A DNA stretch of 64,000 bases, from assembly GCF_003046625.1 (NCBI RefSeq), contig NZ_QAAD01000006.1:186001-250000 (forward strand), in the 5' to 3' direction. This document shows positions 36,091 through 43,728 of this stretch, in pieces. The notes under the pieces were generated by a model. It was not told the origin of the DNA and made no database searches. It was given only the letters and a program-made list of their open reading frames with translations. Position numbers and translations under genes: made by a program. How positions within the stretch are numbered: position 1 is the first letter of the stretch; each line of letters starts with the position of its first letter. Source of the stretch: Mangrovibacterium marinum (GTDB lineage Bacteria; Bacteroidota; Bacteroidia; Bacteroidales; Prolixibacteraceae).

Positions 36091-37221
36091 ATGAAAATAT
36101 TGATTGCCCCCGATTCGTTCAAAGATTGTTTGGAAGCCGCTGATGTTGCCCGCTACCTGGGTGAAGGAATCCGCCGCGTGATTCCTGATGCTGAAATCAG
36201 GTCGATTCCGGTAGCTGATGGTGGCGAAGGTTTTGTGCAGACCATGCTTTCGGCGCTGGGTGGCGAGCGGGTGCAGCTGGCCGTTTGCGATCCGCTGATG
36301 CGCCAGGTTGAGGCTTTCTATGGTGTTTTGCCCGACGGAACCGCCGTGATTGAAATGGCCGCGGCATCCGGAATTGAGCACCTGACAGCGAACGAGCGAA
36401 ACCCGTTAATCACAACAACATTTGGCACCGGGCAGCTGATGATGGATGCCATGGAACGAGGCTGCCGGAAAATTATCATTGGTATTGGAGGCAGTGCGAC
36501 CAACGATGGCGGAATAGGAATGGCCCAGGCTTTAGGCTATCGGTTTCTGGATAAAAAAGGCCTTGAAGTGCCTCCCGGAGGAGGAGCACTGAACGAGATC
36601 GAGTCAATCGACTTCACGAATATTGATCCCTTGGTTGGCGAGACTGCCGTTTGGATTGCCTGCGATGTGAACAATCCGCTGACCGGTCCACGCGGAGCAT
36701 CGGCGGTTTATGGGCCGCAAAAAGGTGCTACTCCTGAGTTGGTGGAGCGTCTGGATGCGAACCTGGGGCATCTGGCAACAGTTATCAAAAAGTATTTGAA
36801 TATTGATGTGCTGGATTTGCCTGGCGGTGGCGCTGCCGGCGGACTTGGTGCCGGCTTGGTGGCTTTTGCCGGTGGTCGCCTGCAGGCTGGCTTCGACATC
36901 GTAAAAGAACAAACTCATTTGGAGGAAGCTGTTCGGCAAGCCGATATTGTACTGACTGGTGAAGGAAAGATGGATGGCCAGACCAAGCAGGGAAAAACGC
37001 CCTGGGGCGTGGCGCAGCTGGCTCAAAAACACGGCAAACCACTGTTTGCCTTTGCCGGCTTCCTGGGCGATGGCTATCGCGAACTGTACGACGAGGGATT
37101 CACCTCAATATTTGCCTTGCCCAATGGTCCCGCAAGCTTGGATGCCTGCATTGCCAATGCGCCGGTCTTGCTGGCCGACTCGGCCGAACAGCTGTTTCGG
37201 GCTTTGAAGATCAGTTTATAA
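36091..37221 (+). CDS. glxK: Glycerate kinase (GlxK/GarK family)
   Basis: 376 residues from ATG 36091 (MKILIAPDSFKDCLEA), the exact start seen throughout the family; a TTG at 36061 is upstream filler. Other signatures are IPVADGGEGF, GSATNDGGIGMAQALG, LPGGGAAGGLGAGLVAF and LTGEGKMDGQT. It phosphorylates glycerate to phosphoglycerate. Downstream of a probable glucosylglycerate phosphorylase it would return the released glycerate to glycolysis, and the product is related to the acceptor used by the GT81-like synthase. A 493-base repeat region separates it from the phosphorylase gene. Confidence 0.93.
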   Translation: MKILIAPDSFKDCLEAADVARYLGEGIRRVIPDAEIRSIPVADGGEGFVQTMLSALGGERVQLAVCDPLMRQVEAFYGVLPDGTAVIEMAAASGIEHLTANERNPLITTTFGTGQLMMDAMERGCRKIIIGIGGSATNDGGIGMAQALGYRFLDKKGLEVPPGGGALNEIESIDFTNIDPLVGETAVWIACDVNNPLTGPRGASAVYGPQKGATPELVERLDANLGHLATVIKKYLNIDVLDLPGGGAAGGLGAGLVAFAGGRLQAGFDIVKEQTHLEEAVRQADIVLTGEGKMDGQTKQGKTPWGVAQLAQKHGKPLFAFAGFLGDGYRELYDEGFTSIFALPNGPASLDACIANAPVLLADSAEQLFRALKISL

Positions 37222-37308
37222 AGCTCATTCGGAACTTCTTGCAGGCTCTTTTGAAGGATCGTGTTGCGGAGGAATTTCAGGAACGAGATGTCCATTGGGA
37301 TGTTTTTG

Positions 37309-37316
37309 TAAATTTG
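37309..37316 (+). promoter_or_regulatory. Possible -7 promoter box (TAAATTTG) of the rdgB-porZ-recO unit
   Basis: Exact TAnnTTTG match 39 bases before the rdgB ATG at 37356. No good -33 element. Confidence 0.4.
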
Positions 37317-37355
37317 ACTCCTGAAATCGTATTTACAGCATAAAAATAAGTATTC

Positions 37356-37931
37356 ATGAAATTGGTTTTTGCCACAAATAATCCGAACAAATTAAAGGAA
37401 ATTCAACATAAACTGGGTGACGAAATTGAGTTGCTTGGTTTGAAAGATATTGGTTGTACCGAGGATATTCCGGAAACAGCACCAACGCTGGAAGGCAATG
37501 CCCTTCAGAAAGCCATGTATGTTTACCAGAACTATGGCTACGATTGCTTTGCCGACGACACCGGCCTGGAAATTGATGCCCTGAACGGGGAGCCGGGAGT
37601 TTATTCGGCTCGCTATGCCGGACAGGCTAAGGATGCACAGGCGAATATGGCCAAAGTGCTGGAGAAAATGAATGGTGAGCACAACCGGATAGCCCGCTTC
37701 CGCACTGTGATTGCCTTGGTGATTGGCGGTAAGCAAACATGGATGGATGGCGAAGTGAAAGGAACGATCCTGACCGAGAAACGCGGCGCGGAAGGCTTTG
37801 GCTATGACCCGATTTTTCAACCCGAAGGTTACGAGTTGAGTTTTGCCGAAATGGACTTAAATGAGAAAAATAAGATTAGCCATCGGGCCCGGGCGGTTGA
37901 GAAGTTGGTAACTTTCCTGAATCGATCGTAA
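37356..37931 (+). CDS. rdgB: Non-canonical purine NTP pyrophosphatase (RdgB/HAM1)
   Basis: 191 residues. The N-terminal [13 protein letters not shown] substrate loop, the [25 protein letters not shown] catalytic block (key Asp pair in ADDTGL) and the C-terminal GYDPIF and SHRARA motifs are all present. It hydrolyses ITP, XTP and their deoxy forms to keep them out of nucleic acids. It is followed after 9 bases by porZ and then recO, a tight three-gene unit. Confidence 0.96.
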   Translation: MKLVFATNNPNKLKEIQHKLGDEIELLGLKDIGCTEDIPETAPTLEGNALQKAMYVYQNYGYDCFADDTGLEIDALNGEPGVYSARYAGQAKDAQANMAKVLEKMNGEHNRIARFRTVIALVIGGKQTWMDGEVKGTILTEKRGAEGFGYDPIFQPEGYELSFAEMDLNEKNKISHRARAVEKLVTFLNRS

Positions 37932-37940
37932 GAACCTGCT

Positions 37941-40265
37941 ATGAAGAAATTGCTGCTGTTTACCCAATTGGTTTTGACCTGTTTCGCCGGTTTTTCGATT
38001 GGCCAGTGGACGGAATATCTTTCCTATAACTCGGCTCAAAAGGTTATTGTGGCAGACGGTAAAGTGTATTGCGTCGCCAATGGTGGTTTGTTTTGTTTTG
38101 ATAAAGCCGATAACAGCGTTCAGAAATTGAATATGATCTCCGGCATGTCGGACGTGGGCGTTGTTGCAATCGGCTACGGCGAACAGTCGGATGTGGTGAT
38201 TGTTGCTTACCAAAACAGCAACCTCGATTTAATCTACTCGGGACAGGTTTATAATATGTCCGACATCAAGCGGAAGCAAATTTCGGGGGATAAGTCAATC
38301 TACAATATTTTGGTGGTCGATCAGGTCGCTTATCTGTCCTGTGGCTTCGGTATTGTGGCGGTGAACCTTGAAAAAAGGGAAATTAAAGATACTTACTATA
38401 TCGGCGACAATGCTGCACAAATTCGCGTGAATGACATGGCCTTCGATGGGAATTACCTTTACGCTGCCACGGAAAATGGGCTTTACAAAGCCGATATTAA
38501 CTCCCCGAACTTGCAGTACTACGGAAATTGGGAAAAGCAGAGCTCACTGCCGAATGCCGACAGTGCGTTTGACCAGGCTGATTATTTCGATGACAAGCTG
38601 ATTGTCAATCAGAATAGTGAGAGTTGGGGAGGAGATGCATTATACGCCTGGGACGGTTCGTCCTGGAGCCGCTATTTGGCTTCGGTGACCCAGGTTCAGG
38701 ATCTACAGGTCTCGGTCGGGCAGTTGGTGGTTTCGTCCGGGGCGAAAGTCGAAGTTTACAATCCCGGCAATCAGTTGGCGGCGCGTGTCAGTTCCTACGA
38801 ATTTAATCATCAGCCGGTGAGTTCCATTGCAGCACAAAGTGCCGTGACGGATGCCCATGGTGTGTTGTGGGTTGCCGATGCCAGCTACTCGTTGGTGCAA
38901 GTAACTGGTGCATCGTTTGAGCAGATTCAACCCGAAGGACCGGCGAGCAATGCTGTTTTTGCCTTGGCCATGAATGGTTCGGACTTGTGGTTGGCCGACG
39001 GCGGGAGAACTTCAGTCTGGAATAACATGTTTTACACGCCGCGTTTTCAACTTTTAAGGGATGAGCAATGGCAACCCTTCGACGGTCAGACATTCAGCCA
39101 GATGAGCGGCTTTCACGATATTGTATGTGTGCTGCCCGATCCGAGTGATCCCGATCATGTTTTTGCCGGTTCGTGGGGAGGAGGAGTGCTCGAGTTTCAG
39201 GACGATCAGTTTGTTGCCCGCTACAACAATAAAAATTCCAGTTTGCAGACCGCCATTCCTTCGCAACCCGACGAACCTTATTGCCGCGTTAGCGATATGA
39301 AGTTCGATAGCAATGGCAACCTGTGGGTGGTCAACTCGATTGTTGACGAGCCCCTGTCGGTGCTGAGGACTTCCGGCGAGTGGGAGTCGTTCACCTTGTC
39401 GGGCGTGCAGTCGAGCACCGACTTGGGGACAATGGTTATGACCGAGGACGATGATATGTGGATCACCGTTCCGCGTCGTCAAAACACGATGATTGTCCGC
39501 AATGCCGGTGGTGCCGCGAGTAAAAGGTTGTCGGTGGTGGCTTATTACAACAATGGATCCAACGAGGTTTATACCAACATGACCGATATTTATTCCATTG
39601 CGATTGACCAGGATGGCGCCATTTGGTTTGGCACTGCCGTAGGTGTTGGCGTGTATTACAATCCGCAGGATATTTGGGATGGCGGTGCGTTTTATGCGTC
39701 GCGGCCGGGATTGGATGAAGGCGATGGTTTGTATCATCCCTTATTGAGCACACAAACCGTGACCGCAATTGCTGTCGACGGCGCCAATCGGAAGTGGTTC
39801 GGCACCAAAACTTCCGGTGTGTATTTAATTTCGGAGGATGGAACCGAAGAGCTGCTCCACTTTACAACGGACGACAGTCCCTTGCTGTCGGACGAAATTA
39901 CCAGTCTGGCGATCAATGACCAGACCGGGGAAGTATTTATCGGGACATCCAAAGGTTTGATTTCGTATATGGGATCCGCAACTTCCGGAAATGACGATTA
40001 CCAGAATGTGTATGCCTATCCGAACCCGGTGCGGGAGGATTACGATGGTGATGTTGTGATTACCGGTTTGATGGAAGATACCGATCTGAAAATTACCGAT
40101 ATCAGTGGTAATTTGGTCTATAAAACCACTTCGTTGGGCGGGCAGGCAAGCTGGGATGGTCGCAATTTGCGCGGGCATCGGGTGGCCACCGGTGTTTACC
40201 TGGTGTTTGGGAACGATCGCTACGGCGAACAGAGCTTTGTGACGAAAATCCTCTTTATACATTAA
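37941..40265 (+). CDS. porZ: Type IX secretion PorZ-like beta-propeller protein
   Basis: 774 residues with a signal peptide (cleaved near FSIGQ). Two seven-bladed propeller regions with two-component-propeller-like blades follow (for example MKFDSNGNLWVVNS; IAIDQDGAIWFGTAVG; VDGANRKWFGTKTSGVYLI). The C-terminal domain of about 80 residues begins VYAYPNPVREDYDG and ends SFVTKILFIH, the signature of type IX secretion cargo. PorZ sits on the cell surface in the attachment complex that conjugates cargo to A-LPS. The propeller-plus-CTD plan, length and the rdgB/recO neighbourhood fit PorZ. No other T9SS gene is in the window. Confidence 0.85.
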   Translation: MKKLLLFTQLVLTCFAGFSIGQWTEYLSYNSAQKVIVADGKVYCVANGGLFCFDKADNSVQKLNMISGMSDVGVVAIGYGEQSDVVIVAYQNSNLDLIYSGQVYNMSDIKRKQISGDKSIYNILVVDQVAYLSCGFGIVAVNLEKREIKDTYYIGDNAAQIRVNDMAFDGNYLYAATENGLYKADINSPNLQYYGNWEKQSSLPNADSAFDQADYFDDKLIVNQNSESWGGDALYAWDGSSWSRYLASVTQVQDLQVSVGQLVVSSGAKVEVYNPGNQLAARVSSYEFNHQPVSSIAAQSAVTDAHGVLWVADASYSLVQVTGASFEQIQPEGPASNAVFALAMNGSDLWLADGGRTSVWNNMFYTPRFQLLRDEQWQPFDGQTFSQMSGFHDIVCVLPDPSDPDHVFAGSWGGGVLEFQDDQFVARYNNKNSSLQTAIPSQPDEPYCRVSDMKFDSNGNLWVVNSIVDEPLSVLRTSGEWESFTLSGVQSSTDLGTMVMTEDDDMWITVPRRQNTMIVRNAGGAASKRLSVVAYYNNGSNEVYTNMTDIYSIAIDQDGAIWFGTAVGVGVYYNPQDIWDGGAFYASRPGLDEGDGLYHPLLSTQTVTAIAVDGANRKWFGTKTSGVYLISEDGTEELLHFTTDDSPLLSDEITSLAINDQTGEVFIGTSKGLISYMGSATSGNDDYQNVYAYPNPVREDYDGDVVITGLMEDTDLKITDISGNLVYKTTSLGGQASWDGRNLRGHRVATGVYLVFGNDRYGEQSFVTKILFIH

Positions 40266-40274
40266 TATCCGGTT

Positions 40275-41000
40275 ATGCTTGAAAAAACCCGTGGCATATT
40301 TCTGCATGCCATACCTTATTCCGACAACTCAATCATTGCACGGATTTATACCGAGCGCTTTGGGCAGCAGGCCTATCTGGTTCGGGGTGTGCGTTCCAAA
40401 AAGTCGGCAGCGCCGATTAATCTTTTTCAACCTTTGTTTTTATTGGATTTAGAGGTGTATCATAAAAACCGAACCGGTATTCAAAGTTTGAAAAATGCCC
40501 GCTTGTCGGTTCCTTTTAACCAGTTGCCATTTGATATTGGCAAAAGTGCTCAAGCAATTTTTTTAGCCGAAATTTTGATGAAGTGCCTCCGCGAGGAGGA
40601 AGGAAACCCCGAGCTGTTCAGCTTCCTGTTCCATGCAGCCTGCCTGCTCGATCTGGCCGATGAGGGGCAGAATAATTTCCTGATAAGTGTGTTGTTCCGA
40701 CTGACGCGTTTTCTGGGGGTTGCTCCTCAGCAGCCACCCCGCGAGCCCTATCGTTTTTTCGACCTGATATCGGCTTCCTTTAAACAGCAGGAGCCCGTTC
40801 ATCATTCGTTTATGGATGTGGAATGCAGTGCGAAATTTGCCGAGCTGTTTGAGCATGACTTAAGTGGTCTGGCAAAACTGAGCTTCAACAACCGGATCCG
40901 GCGTGAACTGCTCGATTCGCTGCTGGAATACTATAAAATTCATCTCGATTTGTCGGGCGATTTCAAGTCGCTGGCCGTACTCAAGGAAGTTCTGTCCTGA
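40275..41000 (+). CDS. recO: DNA repair protein RecO
   Basis: 241 residues. N-terminal OB fold (about 1-80; KTRGIFLHAIPYSDNSII, TERFGQQAYLVRGVR) followed by the helical RecO domain. It loads RecA on SSB-coated single-stranded DNA in the RecFOR pathway. The Cys pair motif of zinc-containing RecO proteins is not evident. It lies 9 bases after porZ, last in the rdgB-porZ-recO run. Confidence 0.93.
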   Translation: MLEKTRGIFLHAIPYSDNSIIARIYTERFGQQAYLVRGVRSKKSAAPINLFQPLFLLDLEVYHKNRTGIQSLKNARLSVPFNQLPFDIGKSAQAIFLAEILMKCLREEEGNPELFSFLFHAACLLDLADEGQNNFLISVLFRLTRFLGVAPQQPPREPYRFFDLISASFKQQEPVHHSFMDVECSAKFAELFEHDLSGLAKLSFNNRIRRELLDSLLEYYKIHLDLSGDFKSLAVLKEVLS

Positions 41001-41051
41001 TTAAAAGCTTCTAAATTAACAACCAACCGGCGGTCGGAAAGCGGTAATTTT

Positions 41052-41059
41052 GTATCTTT
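41052..41059 (+). promoter_or_regulatory. Possible -7 promoter box (TATCTTTC) of the aminotransferase-fold gene
   Basis: One mismatch to TAnnTTTG, 17 bases before the ATG at 41077. An upstream TTG (41050) overlaps it, so the ATG is the better start. Confidence 0.4.
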
Positions 41060-41076
41060 CCGCTCTAATTGCGAAT

Positions 41077-42234
41077 ATGGTACAATCGAAACTTCCGAAT
41101 ACGAATAAATCAGTTTTTGCCTCCGTCAACAGTCTGATTGAGGAAACAGGAGCGCTGGATATGGCAATTAGCGGCACGGACTTTCCGTGTTCTCCCGACT
41201 TGCTGCAGCTCGCTGTTGATCATCTGAAGAATGGGAACGACAGTTTTTCTCCGTTGGAAGGAGTGGCAAAACTTCGTCAGGTTATTGCCGATATGGTGCA
41301 GCAGAACTATGGTCATCGCTACAACCCGCAAACCGAAGTAACGGTTTCGGCAAGCATCATTCAGGCTGTGCATACTGCCATTAGTGCTGTGGTGCGCGAC
41401 GATGATGAGGTGATTGTTTTCGAGCCGGCTTTCGAGTCGTATGTGCCCTCGATTATCCTGAATGGCGGGAAACCGGTGTATCTGGAGTTGAAAGCCCCTA
41501 ATTTTAAAATTGATTGGGAAGAGCTGCGAAAAATGATCACCACCAAGACGAAAATGATCATTATCAACTCGCCCAACAACCCGACCGGAAGTGTGCTGTC
41601 GGAAGACGATATGGCGCAGTTGCAGCGACTGACAAACGGAACCAACATCATCATTTTGAGTGATGAGACCTTTGAGTCGATTGTTTTTGACAACCTGACG
41701 CACCAAAGTATTGCCCGCTATCAAAAACTCATTAACCGCAGTTTCATTGTGTCCTCCTTTGGACCCTTATACAATGTGAACGGCTGGGGCGTATCCTATT
41801 GCCTGGCACCCGAAAGTTTGATGGTGGAATACCGGAAGATGCAGCAGTTTCAGTTGCACAACGTGAATACGCCCATGCAAAATGCCTTGGCCGATTATAT
41901 TCCCGGCAATCAAGCCTTCGAGGAAGTTGCCTCCCTGTATCAGGGCAAGCGCAATTATTTCCTGCGCCTGTTGGAAAACAGCATGTATAAGTTTGTTCCC
42001 TCGCAGGGAAGTTATTTCCAGATAATCGATTATTCCCGTTTGTCGGACGAGCCTGATCAGGTTTTTGTAGAGCGACTTGCCCGCGATTTCGGCATCGCTG
42101 TTTTGCCGGTTTCTGCTTTCTACCACGAAAAAACCAAAGCCCGGATGTTCCGGATCTGCTTTGCCAAGGACAATGCCAAGCTCGAGCAGGCGGCCGAACG
42201 TTTGATGAGCGTACCCTCGATGATTGTGGATTAG
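41077..42234 (+). CDS. Class I/II aminotransferase-fold protein lacking the PLP lysine
   Basis: 385 residues from ATG 41077. The fold-type I aminotransferase pattern is clear: SPNNPTGSVLSEDD, the pyridoxal-nitrogen Asp in LSDETFESIVFD, and the carboxylate-binding Arg in RMFRICFAK. The segment that should read S-F-[GS]-K-x4-TGW[KR] reads SFGPLYNVNGWGVSY: the Schiff-base lysine is Pro230 and the phosphate-binding basic residue is Gly238. Unless another lysine substitutes, it cannot transaminate. The closest relatives by pattern are methionine or kynurenine aminotransferases of the YbdL type. The reading frame is intact across 1.16 kb, so this is an altered gene and shows no other decay. Confidence 0.82.
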   Translation: MVQSKLPNTNKSVFASVNSLIEETGALDMAISGTDFPCSPDLLQLAVDHLKNGNDSFSPLEGVAKLRQVIADMVQQNYGHRYNPQTEVTVSASIIQAVHTAISAVVRDDDEVIVFEPAFESYVPSIILNGGKPVYLELKAPNFKIDWEELRKMITTKTKMIIINSPNNPTGSVLSEDDMAQLQRLTNGTNIIILSDETFESIVFDNLTHQSIARYQKLINRSFIVSSFGPLYNVNGWGVSYCLAPESLMVEYRKMQQFQLHNVNTPMQNALADYIPGNQAFEEVASLYQGKRNYFLRLLENSMYKFVPSQGSYFQIIDYSRLSDEPDQVFVERLARDFGIAVLPVSAFYHEKTKARMFRICFAKDNAKLEQAAERLMSVPSMIVD

Positions 42235-42262
42235 CTCCCAGACAGAACAGATACACTTTCCG

Positions 42263-42430
42263 AAAAAACCTTCATGATTCCGGGAAATCACCAACAGGAA
42301 TGAAAGTTTAGGATTTTCGACCAGGCTGTTGTCGTTGTTTTCAAAAGTTGTCTTGGTTGTCGTTCCACATCTAATCAAAACAAGTTATTGACATTGCGCC
42401 TTAGCGTCTTTGCGTTCATCGACTTTCACC
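42263..42430 (-). repeat. Dispersed intergenic element, copy D (full length, inverted)
   Basis: On the minus strand it reads GGTGAAAGT, GCAAAGACGCTAAGGCGCAA, TTTTGATTAGATGTGGAACG, ACAACTTTTGAAAACAACGA, ACTTTCATTCCTG and GGTGATTTCCCGGAATCAT, the same order as copies B and C. It lies between two convergent genes. Confidence 0.8.
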
Positions 42431-42436
42431 AAAAAG

Positions 42437-42470
42437 AAAAAGCTTATTCAAATCGATGAATAAGCTTTTT
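42437..42470 (-). terminator. Intrinsic terminator of the SPOR lipoprotein gene
   Basis: Perfect 14-pair stem (42437-42450 with 42457-42470) around a 6-base loop. On the minus strand it ends in TTTTTCTTTTT. The symmetric A/T flanks could also stop rightward transcripts of the aminotransferase-fold gene. Confidence 0.85.
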
Positions 42471-42491
42471 GGTATGCTGTGTTTTTGGAAC

Positions 42492-43001
42492 TTACTTTTT
42501 AACTAACAGCCAGGTATCGGCATATTTCGGGAAATCGGTCCGGATTTGGTTTACCCGTTGACGGGCAGCCATCTCTTCGGCATACGAATTCACACAAACA
42601 CGATAGTAGCCTGTTTCGCTGTGCAGTACAATGGGGTTGAAACCTTGCGGAATCAATTCCTGCTTGTAGCGGTTGGCGTTATCCAGAGAACTGAAGCTTC
42701 CGATAATTACAAAGAAGCTGCTTCCCTGATACTTGGCAGCATCATCCTTCTGGTCGAAAGTAAAGGTCTCGGTTTGCGTACGAACCGGTTTGGCAGGTGC
42801 CTGGTAGGTGTTTGTTGCCGGTTGTTGAGGCGCTGCCGGTTGCGGGCTTGTTGCTTGTGGCTCGGCTACCGAAAAAACTTTTGTTTGTGTTTGTTCTTGT
42901 TGTGCAGGTGCTGCTGCCTCGTTGCCTTTCATGCGCTGCATGGTTTTACAGCTGGAAAGCATCAATGCGAAGGCAAATGTTCCAATGATAATTTTTTTCA
43001 T
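42492..43001 (-). CDS. SPOR-domain lipoprotein
   Basis: 169 residues from ATG 43001 (MKKIIIGTFAFALMLSSC), which gives a lipoprotein signal with Cys18; the longer frame to 43082 adds unlikely sequence. A Gln/Ala/Pro-rich linker (about 30-90) leads to a C-terminal SPOR domain (about 95-169; SFFVIIGSFSSLDNANRYKQ, GYYRVCVNSYA, WLLVKK). SPOR domains bind glycan strands denuded of stem peptides, usually at the division site. It is anchored in the outer or inner membrane facing the periplasm. Confidence 0.9.
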   Translation of the reverse strand: MKKIIIGTFAFALMLSSCKTMQRMKGNEAAAPAQQEQTQTKVFSVAEPQATSPQPAAPQQPATNTYQAPAKPVRTQTETFTFDQKDDAAKYQGSSFFVIIGSFSSLDNANRYKQELIPQGFNPIVLHSETGYYRVCVNSYAEEMAARQRVNQIRTDFPKYADTWLLVKK

Positions 43002-43028
43002 TCCTAGTTCTTTTATGGTTTCAAATAA

Positions 43029-43036
43029 CAAAATTA
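43029..43036 (-). promoter_or_regulatory. Possible -7 promoter box (TAATTTTG) of the SPOR gene
   Basis: Exact TAnnTTTG on the minus strand, ending 27 bases before the chosen ATG at 43001 and inside the longer alternative frame, which supports the shorter start. Confidence 0.45.
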
Positions 43037-43099
43037 CGAAAAAGCGGTACTGTAGACCGATCTCTTGACGATTGATTATCAACCAAGAGCTGTTGAAAT

Positions 43100-43342
43100 C
43101 TAAAAGTTTAAGATTCTTTTCAGATGGTATTGCCCCGCTTTGGTCCTGTAAAAGCGAATTCGGCGGATGGCTTGATTTTTACTTCCGCAGGGTTCGTGAT
43201 AAACGATTGCCCAAGGCGAAATGTTCTTCGTCTCTTCAATTAAGCCATTGTTGTGCGCTTGTTCGGTTTTCTTTAAATCAACCGTGAATCCGTAATGGAA
43301 TCGATGGTGTTCCAGATTATATAACACGTAAGAATAATACAT
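43100..43342 (-). CDS. GIY-YIG-like domain protein with lost catalytic residues
   Basis: 80 residues covering the whole UvrC-type GIY-YIG domain of small bacterial proteins: YYSYVLYNLEHHRFHYGFT, then DLKKTEQAHNNG, SPWAIVYHEP, and QAIRRIRFYRT. In active relatives the second motif is YIG, an Arg follows DLxxR, and a Glu follows ALRRE. Here these are HYG, Thr (DLKKT) and Ile (IRRIR), so DNA cleavage is unlikely. The frame is intact and unaccompanied. Such small degenerate copies may bind nucleic acid without cutting it; this is inference. Confidence 0.7.
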   Translation of the reverse strand: MYYSYVLYNLEHHRFHYGFTVDLKKTEQAHNNGLIEETKNISPWAIVYHEPCGSKNQAIRRIRFYRTKAGQYHLKRILNF

Positions 43343-43728
43343 AGCACAAAAATAGAAAAACCAGTTGATTTCAGTTCTTTATCCTGGTTTTTAGCTCAAT
43401 TTTGTTTTGATGTTCCGTTGTTTTTGGGTTTGTGTATGTCGCGTGGGATTTTTCTTTCCTTAACATGCTGTACGTTAGTTGTCAAGAGTATTTTATTATG
43501 CCTGCTGGTTAACCGGAGTACCCCCGGTACGAAACATTTCGGTACGGTCGCATTATCAATTTACCCGGTTTTCGACAACAATTTCATCAGTTGCGGCAAT
43601 ATTTTTAGCCCTAGTTTTAAAATGCTCTTTAGGCTTCAGCTCATACGACTCGTTCGCCGGGCAGCCTTCAGGAGCACAATTGCACAATCAGCAATTAAAC
43701 CTGTAAAATCTAACTTAAAACTAAATTT
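43343..43728. other. Upstream region of the glycan utilisation locus
   Basis: 386 bases before the susC ATG. It contains a palindrome GTACC-CCC-GGTAC (about 43518-43530) next to a near-palindrome around CGAAA-CA-TTTCG. These could be part of an HTCS-type operator, but no direct-repeat pair was found to prove it. No exact TAnnTTTG box was seen. Confidence 0.4.
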
